64,000 nt of DNA from Tessaracoccus massiliensis (lineage in GTDB: Bacteria; Actinomycetota; Actinomycetes; Propionibacteriales; Propionibacteriaceae), in the NCBI RefSeq assembly GCF_000826065.2, contig NZ_LN623541.1:518484-582483 (forward strand), read 5' to 3'. How positions within the stretch are numbered: position 1 is the first letter of the stretch; every line of letters starts with the position of its first letter. The position numbers and the translations under genes were made by a program. The notes beneath the pieces are model-generated. The model did not search any database. It was not told the DNA's origin and saw only the letters and a program-made list of their open reading frames with translations. Below are positions 29,274-37,822 of this stretch, one piece after another.

Positions 29274-29338
29274 GTCAAAGCTGGTGGTGCCTGGCGCTAG
29301 ACCGAGCGCCGTCATGAAACTGCTGCCATGATGCAGAC

Positions 29339-30154
29339 ATGGCTGCGCGAACGCTATTCAACGAGATCATCCGTGCCCACCACATCGCCACACCGATCAG
29401 CGCCGCCATCTCATTCCAACGGGCTGACGACGCTCTCGAGGCAGCCCAGAAGCTGAACGAGCTGAGCTTCGACCTGGCCCCCGTCATCGAACGCGGGGCT
29501 CCCGTGGGACTATTCCGGACTGCCACGGCCAGGGCCGGCACGGTGGGAAAGTGCATGGATGAGTTGCAGGTTTCAATGATCGTTGCGGCTAGCACTCCGC
29601 TCACGAATGTCGTTCACAGTCTGGCCGAGTGTCTATTCCTCTTCGTCATCGAAGGGTCGGCTATCTCGGGATTCATCACCCCGACGGATTTGGGGAGTCA
29701 TGCTGGGCGGACCCACTACTACATGTTGCTGGCTGACCTTGAAATTTCACTCTACAAGTACCTCCGCGAGCGATTCCCGCAGCAGACCGACGCCATCGCG
29801 CTGCTTAGCGACAATCGGCGTGAGGAACACGCCCACCTGGTCACCAAGCTCCGCAGAACTGACACATTCGTCGATGAGCTGTCTGCAGTCAGTCTCAACG
29901 ACCTGTTGACGATCGCCGGCCGTGATCGGGCTCTTCATGAGCTCACAGGACCAAGTCCCTTCAGTTGGGCCGCTGCCAGCCGCGGCCTGGCAGATTTCCG
30001 CAATGACGTCATGCACCCCAGCCGCGACCTGCAGCGGGGGAAAGACCCACGCACATTCGCGGGCAGACTCGCCAAGAAGGAGCGCAACATTACGGCCTTG
30101 ATCGATGCCACGGCCCTCGCTAGGCGGAACCTCAAATCACGGGCTTCCTGTTAG
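29339..30154 (+). CDS. CBS-domain protein with C-terminal HEPN-like RNase motif
   Basis: In this 271-residue protein, residues about 10-125 look like a CBS pair (RAHHIATPISAAISFQRADD, ECLFLFVIEGSAISGFITPT). The second half is helical and contains FRNDVMHPSRDL near 224-235, an R-N-x-x-x-H that matches the HEPN nuclease signature Rx4-6H. The CBS part would sense adenosine ligands and could gate an RNase. I place it with defence-type HEPN proteins because of the island context, but no activity is known. It is convergent with the HTH gene. Confidence 0.65.
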   Translation: MAARTLFNEIIRAHHIATPISAAISFQRADDALEAAQKLNELSFDLAPVIERGAPVGLFRTATARAGTVGKCMDELQVSMIVAASTPLTNVVHSLAECLFLFVIEGSAISGFITPTDLGSHAGRTHYYMLLADLEISLYKYLRERFPQQTDAIALLSDNRREEHAHLVTKLRRTDTFVDELSAVSLNDLLTIAGRDRALHELTGPSPFSWAAASRGLADFRNDVMHPSRDLQRGKDPRTFAGRLAKKERNITALIDATALARRNLKSRASC

Positions 30155-30171
30155 CTGTTAGAGAACACCGC

Positions 30172-30681
30172 TCACCCTTGGCTGGCCGGCGGAACGTCGA
30201 GAATGTCGTACAGGCCTTCCTCCTGAGCCGACCTCGTCATCTCGTCGAGAGCCTCAGCCCGCTGCTCATGCAGCTTCACCTGGTAAGCGAGGAGATCGTC
30301 GAGGCGAATGCGTCGATGACGGCCACGCATCTCATAGGGCACATCGCCACGCTCCAAGATCTTGATCAGCGTCGGTCTGGAGATGTTGAGCAAGTCAGCC
30401 GCCTCTTGAGTTGTCAGTAGACGATGCCTGGGAACAATGGTCACTGCCTGGCCGTTGGCTAGCATCCTCAAGAGGTTGACCAGCATGTCGACCATACCGG
30501 TGGTGAGTTCGTATCTCTCCCCCGCCGCCGTGACAACCACCGGCTGCGGCTGCACATCCTGACCACGCTCCCGCATCGCTTCCACAAAACTGATGAGACG
30601 CCCTTGCTCTTCAGGCGTGGGTACGTAAGTGGCTAAGTCAGTCAGCTTCGCTGCTGCCGGCACTGCACACCTCCTGTCCAT
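30172..30681 (-). CDS. Excisionase/MerR-type HTH protein, antitoxin-like
   Basis: The 169-residue protein has an HTH_17-type DNA-binding domain (LLTTQEAADLLNISRPTLIK, then EMRGRHRRIRLDDLLAYQ) at about residues 88-132. An acidic helical C-terminus follows (LHEQRAEALDEMTRSAQEEG). Proteins of this layout are often the DNA-binding antitoxin of a PIN-domain pair. No PIN gene lies next to it: downstream is the convergent CBS-HEPN gene. It may have lost its partner or act alone. Confidence 0.75.
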   Translation of the reverse strand: MDRRCAVPAAAKLTDLATYVPTPEEQGRLISFVEAMRERGQDVQPQPVVVTAAGERYELTTGMVDMLVNLLRMLANGQAVTIVPRHRLLTTQEAADLLNISRPTLIKILERGDVPYEMRGRHRRIRLDDLLAYQVKLHEQRAEALDEMTRSAQEEGLYDILDVPPASQG

Positions 30682-30772
30682 TAACGAAATAATCGCAATA
30701 GATCCCAGGGTAGTTTATCCTCCACCCCGTCGAAAGGTCTGCCGCCGTGTTCTTCAGCCATTGCCCCGGGCC

Positions 30773-31072
30773 TCAACGCTCACTCGGCCGCCGGTTCCCT
30801 CTACGCGTGACAAGAGCGGCGACGTCTCGCCCAATGCTCGTGTCAGCGATGACATCCCACTCGCTAACGATAAAACGCTGGAAGGCGTCGCGGGCTCGAC
30901 GCTCGGCGTCATCCAGTTGAGAGTCGTAGCGCGGGTCCATGAGGTGCCCACCGGTCGGGGTGCACACCGCGCTCAGCACGTCGAGAAAGATCTCCAGATC
31001 CCGCGCCTTGTCGTCGAACCCACCACCGGTGAAGGTCACGAACTCGATGCGGTCGCCCCAGGCACGCTCCAC
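30773..31072 (-). CDS. Hypothetical protein, possibly truncated
   Basis: From GTG 31072 the frame encodes about 99 residues (RIEFVTFTGGGFDDKARDLE, DPRYDSQLDDAERRARDAFQ, RFIVSEWDVIADTSIGRDV) with balanced charge that looks coding. A longer frame reaches back through the terminator hairpin, so the true start is unclear and the N-terminus may be lost. I do not recognise it. It precedes the HTH gene on the same strand by 91 bases. Confidence 0.4.
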   Translation of the reverse strand: MERAWGDRIEFVTFTGGGFDDKARDLEIFLDVLSAVCTPTGGHLMDPRYDSQLDDAERRARDAFQRFIVSEWDVIADTSIGRDVAALVTRRGNRRPSER

Positions 31073-31092
31073 GCCGTGCCCTAGACGACAAC

Positions 31093-31128
31093 GTGGCCCT
31101 GTGGAACCTTTCGAATCCACAGGGCCAC
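31093..31128 (-). terminator. Hairpin terminator of the arabinose transport operon
   Basis: A perfect 13-bp stem (31093-31105 with 31116-31128, GTGGCCCTGTGGA) and ten-base loop lie 67 bases after the mmsB stop. No U-tract. Confidence 0.65.
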
Positions 31129-31195
31129 GACGGCTGGCACCCACTCGCCCCCATGTACAGGTGCATAGGCGACGAGTTCGGTTATCCGAGCTACC

Positions 31196-32404
31196 TCACT
31201 GGAGACCAGCCTTACGGCGGTTGAACACATCCAGGGCAACAGCCGCCAGGAGCACCAGGCCCTTGACAATCTGCTGGGTCGAGGTGTCTGCTCCCATGAG
31301 CTGCATGCCGTTGGACAGAACCGCCATGATCAGGCCGCCGATGATCGCCCCGACAACGCGGCCAGTGCCGCCCGTGGTGGACGCACCTCCGATGAAGCAA
31401 GCGGCGATAGCTTCAAGCTCAAACCCGCTACCGGCAGCGGGCTGAGCACCATTCATGCGGGCTGAGAAGGCAACTCCGGCCACGCCACAGAGGAAGCCGA
31501 GATGCACGTAGGTCCAGAAGGTGACCCTCTTCACGTTGATGCCCGACAGGCGCGCAGCTTCCTTGTTTCCGCCGATGGAGTAGATGCTGCGGCCGAACGC
31601 TGTCTTCTGCGTGACGACCGTGTAGATGAGGATCAGCGCGGCCAGGATGATCAGGATGATCGGGAGGCCTCGAGCCACCGAAAGCTGATACCCGAACCAC
31701 ATCACGACGGCGGCCACGATCACGATCTTGGCGATGCTGACGCCCATGGAGGCTACCGGTTGGCCATACTCAATCCGGCTCTTCCGCGTGCGGAGCTCAC
31801 TGAAGGCAAAGGCAACAACACCGAGCCCGAAGATCACCAGGGTCAGGACATCAAACCCGCGCCCCCCGAGCAGTCCGTTCAGGAACCCGTTGGCGATGGT
31901 GTAGTACTCGGACGGGAAGGGCGACAGCGAGACATTGTCCAGAACCTGATAGGTCAGCCCTCGAAACACCATCATGCCGCCCAGGGTCACGATGAAGCCC
32001 GGGATGCCGATATAGGCGACCCAGAACCCGTTCCACGCACCCGCCAAAACCCCGACGAGGATGGCCGCAAGAACGCCGAGCCACCAAGGTAGCCCGGTCT
32101 GGATCAGGAGCACACCTGCCACTGCGCCTGCCAGTGCCACGATCGAACCCACCGACAGGTCGATCTGAGCCAGCACGATGACCATCAACATGCCGATGGC
32201 CAGCACAAGGATGTAGGAGTACTGCAGGATGATGTTGGTGATGTTGCCCGGGCTGAGGAAGTTCGGGTTGATGATGGCGAAGAACGCGATGATCAAGAGC
32301 AGCGCCGCGAAGATGCCGCTCTGCCCCATACTTCCCTTCAATTTGGCGAACACACTCGGCCCGCCGGAGGACGGGGCAGCCGTGCTGCTGGTCTGCGTTG
32401 TCAT
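31196..32404 (-). CDS. mmsB: Sugar ABC transporter permease, MmsB/GguB type
   Basis: The 402-residue protein has about ten membrane helices and the permease signature of the ribose/xylose class (LSVGSIVALAGAVAGVLLIQ, GIPGFIVTLGGMMVFRGLTY, GGNKEAARLSGINVKRVTFW). It forms the channel for a pentose or mixed monosaccharide taken up by ChvE/MmsA/MmsB. The start ATG 32404 overlaps the mmsA stop (ATGA). It is the last gene of the araD-araA-chvE-mmsA-mmsB operon. Confidence 0.92.
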   Translation of the reverse strand: MTTQTSSTAAPSSGGPSVFAKLKGSMGQSGIFAALLLIIAFFAIINPNFLSPGNITNIILQYSYILVLAIGMLMVIVLAQIDLSVGSIVALAGAVAGVLLIQTGLPWWLGVLAAILVGVLAGAWNGFWVAYIGIPGFIVTLGGMMVFRGLTYQVLDNVSLSPFPSEYYTIANGFLNGLLGGRGFDVLTLVIFGLGVVAFAFSELRTRKSRIEYGQPVASMGVSIAKIVIVAAVVMWFGYQLSVARGLPIILIILAALILIYTVVTQKTAFGRSIYSIGGNKEAARLSGINVKRVTFWTYVHLGFLCGVAGVAFSARMNGAQPAAGSGFELEAIAACFIGGASTTGGTGRVVGAIIGGLIMAVLSNGMQLMGADTSTQQIVKGLVLLAAVALDVFNRRKAGLQ

Positions 32405-33948
32405 TTGCTGGACTCCAATGCTGGTTCACGTGTCATGAGTTCCATCAAGGACTCTTGGTTTGCTTCAGAACGGGACAACTGCCCCGTCATGTTGCCGTAG
32501 GCCAGGACGAAGATGCGGTCGGCGACTCCCAGCACTTCCTCCAACTCGGATGAGATGACGATCACCGCTTTGCCCTGCGCGACCATGTCGTTGATAAGCG
32601 TGTAGATCTCGTACTTCGCGCCGACGTCGATACCCCGGGTGGGCTCGTCCAGGATCAGCACAGTCGGATCCGAGTAGAGCCACTTGGACAGAACCACCTT
32701 CTGTTGGTTGCCACCCGATAGTGAGGTGATCGGGGCCTCGATCGAAGAGGTTCGAATGCGCATGCTCTGGCGATACTGCTCGGCGACGTGCGCCTCACGG
32801 TCACCGTGGATGAGGCCCCGCTGGGTGAGCTTGCCCAACGATGCCAGCGAAATGTTGTGCTTGACCGAGTCGATGAGGTTGAGGCCATTTCCCTTACGGT
32901 CCTCCGACGCGTAGGCCAGCCCTGCAGCAATGGCTTCCTGCGGGGATGAGAGATTGACCTCTTTCCCGTCGATGAGCATCTTGCCCGACTTGAAGCGCCC
33001 GTATGCCTTACCGAAGACGCTCATGGCCAGCTCAGTTCGTCCCGCACCCATCAGACCAGCGATGCCGACAACCTCGCCGTGCCGCACGTCGATGCTGACG
33101 TCATTGAGGACCAGCCGGCCCTCTTGTGTCGGGTGTTCGACCGTCCATCCCTGGATGGCCAGCGCCTGCTCCCCGATGTTTGACTCCCGAGTCGGGTACT
33201 TGTTGGACAGCGATCGCCCCACCATGAGCGAGATGATCTTGTCCGTTGTCGATTCCGGCTCGTGCATGTCGAGCGTCTCAATGGTTTCCCCGTCACGGAT
33301 CACGGTCGTACGGTCCGCGATGGCCTGAATCTCACCCAGCTTGTGGGAGATGATCACGACGGCGACGCCCCGATCACGCAGACCGCGAACCAGGTCCAGG
33401 AGATGCGCTGACTCTTCGTCGTTGAGCGCAGCGGTGGGCTCATCGAGGATCAGCAGCCGCGCATCCTTCAACAGCGCTTTGGCGATCTCCACGAGCTGCT
33501 GCTTGCCTACGCCCAGGCTCCTGACCCGCTCGGTAACCTTCTCATGCAGGCCCACCGCCTGGATGGCCTTCTCTGCCCCTTGATGAACCTTGTCCCAGTC
33601 GATGACGCCCAATCGCGAGGGTTTCGGTTGGCCGAGGAAAACGTTCTCCGCAATTGACAGTTCCGGAATGAGCGCCAGTTCCTGGTGAATGATCGCGATA
33701 CCCGCCGCTTCAGACTCTCCGATGGAACGAAAGCGCACCTCTTTACCATCCAGAATGATCCTGCCGGTGTAGTCACCGTGTGGGTACACCCCGGACAGCA
33801 CCTTCATGAGTGTCGATTTGCCTGCGCCATTCTCGCCGCAGATAGCGTGCACTTCACCTTGTTTGACGTCGAGGTTGACGTGCTTGAGAACTTTGACTCC
33901 TGAGAAATCCTTGTTGATGTCCTCCATGGACAACAGGTACTCAGACAT
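32401..33948 (-). CDS. mmsA: Sugar ABC transporter ATP-binding protein, MmsA/GguA type
   Basis: The 515-residue protein contains two ABC cassettes. The first has Walker A GENGAGKSTLMK near 39, a signature-like LGVGKQQLVEIAKAL near 144 and Walker B LLILDEPTAAL near 164. The second has a degenerate Walker A (GLMGAGRTELAMSV), signature SLSGGNQQKVVLSKW and LILDEPTRGIDVG. This asymmetric pair is normal for the ribose/xylose class. It powers import through MmsB. Confidence 0.93.
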   Translation of the reverse strand: MSEYLLSMEDINKDFSGVKVLKHVNLDVKQGEVHAICGENGAGKSTLMKVLSGVYPHGDYTGRIILDGKEVRFRSIGESEAAGIAIIHQELALIPELSIAENVFLGQPKPSRLGVIDWDKVHQGAEKAIQAVGLHEKVTERVRSLGVGKQQLVEIAKALLKDARLLILDEPTAALNDEESAHLLDLVRGLRDRGVAVVIISHKLGEIQAIADRTTVIRDGETIETLDMHEPESTTDKIISLMVGRSLSNKYPTRESNIGEQALAIQGWTVEHPTQEGRLVLNDVSIDVRHGEVVGIAGLMGAGRTELAMSVFGKAYGRFKSGKMLIDGKEVNLSSPQEAIAAGLAYASEDRKGNGLNLIDSVKHNISLASLGKLTQRGLIHGDREAHVAEQYRQSMRIRTSSIEAPITSLSGGNQQKVVLSKWLYSDPTVLILDEPTRGIDVGAKYEIYTLINDMVAQGKAVIVISSELEEVLGVADRIFVLAYGNMTGQLSRSEANQESLMELMTREPALESSK

Positions 33949-33975
33949 GGCGTTCCCGCCCTTTCTATGAAATCG

Positions 33976-33998
33976 GGGCGGACGGACGGTGTCCGCCC
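33976..33998 (-). terminator. Hairpin between chvE and mmsA
   Basis: GGGCGGAC and GTCCGCCC form an 8-bp stem around a seven-base loop between the chvE stop and the mmsA start. Such hairpins commonly stabilise or limit the binding-protein part of the message. Confidence 0.55.
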
Positions 33999-34011
33999 GC
34001 CCCGGAGCGCG

Positions 34012-35177
34012 TCAGAGGACGCCCTTTTCAACCTGTTCCTGGGTGAAGTAGCCAGAGTCGATCAGCTCGCTCTGAATGTTGTCCTGATAGATCGTCTTGG
34101 CTTCGAGCAGGTACGACGGAACCACCTTGACTCCGTTGTCATACGTCTCGGTGTCGTTGGCCTCGGGCTCTTCTCCCTCAGCGAAGGCACGGACCGCCAC
34201 CACAGCTTTTTGGCCAGCAGACGCGTGTCCTTGAAGATCGTGGAGTGCTGAACGCCATCGTTGATCAGCTTCACGGACGCGATGTCGGCGTCCATCCCTC
34301 CGACGATGGGCAGTCCGTCGGCAATGGTCGGCCCGTAGCCACCTCCGGTGAGAGCCGTGATGATGCCACGCGCAACGGGGTCATGGCCGCCAACGGTTGC
34401 GGAGATCTGATCCCCGCCGGAGTATGTGGAGGTGAGCAGGTCCTCCATGCGTCGCTGCGCAGTCTCCTGCGACCAGCGCAGGATGGACACCTGACCAAAA
34501 TCCGTCTGCCCGGACTTGACGACGAGGGTTCCGTCATCAATGAAGGGCTGAATCACAGACATCGCACCGTTGAAGAAGTGCGTGGCGTTGTTGTCATCCG
34601 GGGACCCGGCGAAGAGTTCGATGTTGATCGGTCCGGTGGGCCTGTCGGCCGCCTCCGCACCTTCCTGATCTGTGAGGCCCAGTCCGTAGAGCATCGCGTT
34701 GCCCTGGAGGACTCCGACCTGGTAGTTGTCAAACGAGACGTAGAAATCAACGTTGTCGTGGTCTCGGATGAGGCGATCGTAGGCGATGACCGGCACGTCT
34801 GCTGCCGCAGCAGCATCCAACTGGCTTGACAGTGCAGTGCCGTCAATCGAAGCGATCACAAGCACCTCGGCCCCGTTGGTCAGCATCTGATCGATCTGCT
34901 GGGTCTGGATGGGGATGTCGTCATTGGCGTACTGCAGATCCACCTCGAAACCCTCGGCCTCGAGTTGCTCCTTCACGAAGTTGCCATCTGCGATCCAGCG
35001 CTCGGAGACCTGCGTCGGCATTGAAACGCCGATGCGCATCCCGTCGGTCGAACCGCCGTCCGCGGTGTCGCCATTACCGCTACCGGCCCCTCCGCCGGCA
35101 CATCCAGCGAAAGCCAATGAACCTGCGGCTGCGAAGGCCAGCAGTGCCCTGGCCATGGATGAGTTCTTTCTTGTCAT
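34012..35177 (-). pseudogene. chvE: Sugar-binding lipoprotein (ChvE type), frameshifted
   Basis: From ATG 35177 the protein starts with a lipoprotein signal (ALLAFAAAGSLAFAGCAGGG, lipobox Cys near 26) and the binding fold (RIGVSMPTQVSERWIADGNF, DVPVIAYDRLIRDHDNVDFY). After DTRLLAKK the frame breaks at a run of five A (T at 34207-34211 on the plus strand). The expected ending continues in another frame, VVAVRAFAEGEEPEANDTET to YFTQEQVEKGVL with stop at 34012. One added base restores a complete protein of about 387 residues. It may be a sequencing error, a real mutation or slippage at the run. Confidence 0.85.
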
Positions 35178-35347
35178 TTTCTTCTCCTCATTGAGTGACT
35201 GGCTAGGCCGATTCGAATCCAGCCAGATGGATATGTGTTCGCTTCAGATAGGGGAAGGGCGTAATCCGAACAGAGTTCCTCCTTCGTCGATTCGACGTCG
35301 TCGTCGAACCTCATCACCACGAGTTGGCGGGTTGTTGCACTTGCTGC
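35178..35347. other. araA-chvE intergenic region
   Basis: The 170 bp between araA and chvE hold no gene. A ten-base palindrome GATTCGAATC near 35210 and GTCGATTCGAC near 35287 are visible; neither matches the GTGACCGGTCAC operators, so I assign no role. Confidence 0.3.
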
Positions 35348-36862
35348 TCAGCGAAGACCGTCTGTGAACTTATGAACCACCGCGTTCAGGAGAAGTTCCT
35401 GACGGAAGCCGCGCGTGGTGGTCGAGTCATCAATGACGGCCAACTCGATATCCACCATGTCCGCGAAGCACTCGAAATGCTCCAGCGAGGCGGCTGTCGA
35501 CATGACCGTGTGATGTGCTGCGCCAGCAGTGATCCAACATTCAGCTGAGGTGTGGAAATCGGGTTGCGGTTCCCACACCGCGCGAGCGACCGGCAGGTTG
35601 GGCAACGGTGCGTCAGGAGCAACGATGCGCACCTGATTGGCAGTCAGCCTGAAGCGATCCCGGAGGTCAGAAAGCGCAACCACCACTCCGGAACCCGGGT
35701 CGGTATCGAACACCAGGCGCACTGGATCCTCGCGGTCCCCGATCCCCAAGGGATGAATCTCCAGCGACGGCCTGCCGGTGGTCAGCGATGGACAGACCTC
35801 AAGCATGTGAGCGCCCAGGATCTTTTCCTTGCCAGGGGTGAGTTCGTAGGTGTAATCCTCCATCAGGGAGGCTCCCCCCTGCAGTCCGTACCCCATGATC
35901 TTCGCCAACCGGACGAGAATGGCCGTCTTCCAGTCACCCTCAGCCCCGAAACCGTAGCCGTCTGCCATCAGTCTCTGGACGGCGAGCCCCGGCAGTTGCC
36001 GCAGCCCCCCGAGGTCCTCGAACGTCGTGGTGAATGCAGTCGCGCCGACACCCTCAAGGAACGACCGGATGGCCAGTTCCTGCTTGGCCCCGTATCGGAG
36101 AGACTCATGACGATCACCGCCGCGGCGCAACTCCGGGGCGACATCGTAGCGATCCTCGTAAAGGGTTACGAGATCATCAACCGATTCGTCACTCACCTGC
36201 TCTACGGCAGCAACGAGTTCGTTGACACCCCAGGTATTGACGGACACGCCGAGCTTGTGTTCGGCTTCGGTCTTGTCCCCCTCGGTGACAGCGACGTTGC
36301 GCATGTTGTCACCGAAACGCACCAGCCGCATCGATTGCAGTTCCAGATGTGCTGCAGCAGCGCGGCTCCACACACCGATCTTGTGCTGGACCGACGGATG
36401 ACTCGCATGCCCCACGACAACCTGCCGCTTCTTCCCGAGCCGGCTGGTGATGTACCCAAACTCCCGGTCGCCATGGGCGGCTTGGTTCAGGTTCATGAAG
36501 TCCATGTCGATGGTATCCCAGGGGAGGGCCTCATTAGCCTGGGTGTGCAGGTGCAGCATCGGCTTTGTGAGTGCGGTGAGCCCCCCGATCCACATCTTCG
36601 CCGGGCTGAAAGTGTGCATCCAGACGATGACACCTGCGACGGCAGGGTCAGCATTCGCCTCGAGCATCGACGCACGGATGGAGTCCCGCTCTTTGAGGAT
36701 GGGCTTCCACACGATCTCCAGCGGCACCGCATCCGAGTCCTCAAGGTGCCGGGCAACCTCACGGGACTGGGTCTCCACCTGGCTGAGCACTTCGGGGCCA
36801 TAAAGGTCCTGAGAGCCCGTGAAGAACAAAATCTGTTTTCCTTCAAATGGTGAGCGCATCAT
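35348..36862 (-). CDS. araA: L-arabinose isomerase
   Basis: The 504-residue enzyme interconverts L-arabinose and L-ribulose. The N-terminus [20 protein letters not shown] is diagnostic, followed by [18 protein letters not shown], the Mn-site stretch [20 protein letters not shown] and [20 protein letters not shown]. The length fits AraA. Its ATG overlaps the araD stop. It begins the assimilation route that continues with the FGGY kinase and AraD. Confidence 0.96.
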   Translation of the reverse strand: MMRSPFEGKQILFFTGSQDLYGPEVLSQVETQSREVARHLEDSDAVPLEIVWKPILKERDSIRASMLEANADPAVAGVIVWMHTFSPAKMWIGGLTALTKPMLHLHTQANEALPWDTIDMDFMNLNQAAHGDREFGYITSRLGKKRQVVVGHASHPSVQHKIGVWSRAAAAHLELQSMRLVRFGDNMRNVAVTEGDKTEAEHKLGVSVNTWGVNELVAAVEQVSDESVDDLVTLYEDRYDVAPELRRGGDRHESLRYGAKQELAIRSFLEGVGATAFTTTFEDLGGLRQLPGLAVQRLMADGYGFGAEGDWKTAILVRLAKIMGYGLQGGASLMEDYTYELTPGKEKILGAHMLEVCPSLTTGRPSLEIHPLGIGDREDPVRLVFDTDPGSGVVVALSDLRDRFRLTANQVRIVAPDAPLPNLPVARAVWEPQPDFHTSAECWITAGAAHHTVMSTAASLEHFECFADMVDIELAVIDDSTTTRGFRQELLLNAVVHKFTDGLR

Positions 36863-37593
36863 CGCTGCCCTTCTTTCTGCTTCTGGCCATAGACGTTCTG
36901 GTAGCGGTCGAACAGTGAGTCGATCTGCCTCTGGGGAATGGGAAGGGGGTCACCCAGTTGACGGGCGATGTGGACGGTGCGGGCAACCTCTTCGCACATA
37001 GCTGCGGCCTTCACCGCGCTCCGGGCATCAGTACCGATGGTGAAAGGCCCATGGTTCTGCATGAGGACCGCCGGGCTACGGGAACCCTTGAGCGTCTCAA
37101 CGATGCCTCGGCCGATCGAGTCATCCCCGATGAGGGCGAAGGGACCCACAGGAATGTCACCCCCGAACTCGTCACCCATCATCGTCAGAACGCAGGGGAT
37201 GGCTTCGCCTCGTGCCGCCCAGGCTGTGGCGTAGGTGGAGTGCGTGTGAACAACGCCGCCAACGTCGTCCATGTGCTCATACACATACGCGTGCGCCGCG
37301 GTGTCGCTGGAGGGCTTGAGCTCTGCACCCGTGCCATAAACGATCTTGGCTCCGTCCAAGGTGCAGACGACCATCTTGTCCGGCGAGAGTTCCGCGTACG
37401 AGACGCCTGAAGGCTTGATCACGAACAGGTCCTGGCCGATGACGTCCGCGCATCGGATGCGCTGCGAGACGTTACCCGCTGTCCAGACGACGAGTTCCCA
37501 GCGCAGAAGCTCACCGTGCAGCTCAGCCACCTCATCTCGGACACGAGCCACCTCGTCCCGCACTTCCGAGGGGAATCCACTCAGTTCCAGCAT
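36859..37593 (-). CDS. araD: L-ribulose-5-phosphate 4-epimerase
   Basis: The class II aldolase-type enzyme is 244 residues from ATG 37593, which has GGAGGAGAG just upstream; the longer open frame upstream crosses the operators and is not coding. Zinc ligands and substrate motifs are visible: [48 protein letters not shown] and [13 protein letters not shown]. It makes D-xylulose-5-phosphate. It is the first gene of the minus-strand operon, transcribed away from the kinase. Confidence 0.94.
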   Translation of the reverse strand: MLELSGFPSEVRDEVARVRDEVAELHGELLRWELVVWTAGNVSQRIRCADVIGQDLFVIKPSGVSYAELSPDKMVVCTLDGAKIVYGTGAELKPSSDTAAHAYVYEHMDDVGGVVHTHSTYATAWAARGEAIPCVLTMMGDEFGGDIPVGPFALIGDDSIGRGIVETLKGSRSPAVLMQNHGPFTIGTDARSAVKAAAMCEEVARTVHIARQLGDPLPIPQRQIDSLFDRYQNVYGQKQKEGQR

Positions 37594-37626
37594 CTTTCTC
37601 TCCTCCACATCGAGTCGATTGAGAAT

Positions 37627-37638
37627 GTGACCGGTCAC
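37627..37638. promoter_or_regulatory. LacI-type operator, araD side
   Basis: GTGACCGGTCAC is a perfect 12-bp palindrome with the central CG typical of LacI-family sites. It lies 34 bases upstream of the araD ATG and is repeated exactly 123 bases away. Confidence 0.75.
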
Positions 37639-37749
37639 TTTCTGATAGCATAGCTCACGTCTCGAAGCTGAGACAAGGGGGCCCTGCAAACAGGCCAACA
37701 TCCGGGATGGCCAGTGTTTAGCGAGCATCCAGAGAACATCCACATGGAA

Positions 37750-37761
37750 GTGACCGGTCAC
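37750..37761. promoter_or_regulatory. LacI-type operator, kinase side
   Basis: Second exact copy of GTGACCGGTCAC; here the symmetry extends to 16 bases (AAGTGACCGGTCACTT). The 123-base spacing, close to a whole number of helical turns, would allow looping by one repressor tetramer across both promoters. Confidence 0.75.
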
Positions 37762-37822
37762 TTTATGGTGACTGAGGGGGGTACATCCTCCCAGTTGCGC
37801 GAGAGAGCAAGGAGTGTCGAAC

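Noticed and set aside
30172..31072. HTH antitoxin paired with a PIN toxin
   Set aside because: The neighbouring 99-residue frame has no PIN-like acidic residues pattern that I can place, and it lies upstream, not downstream.
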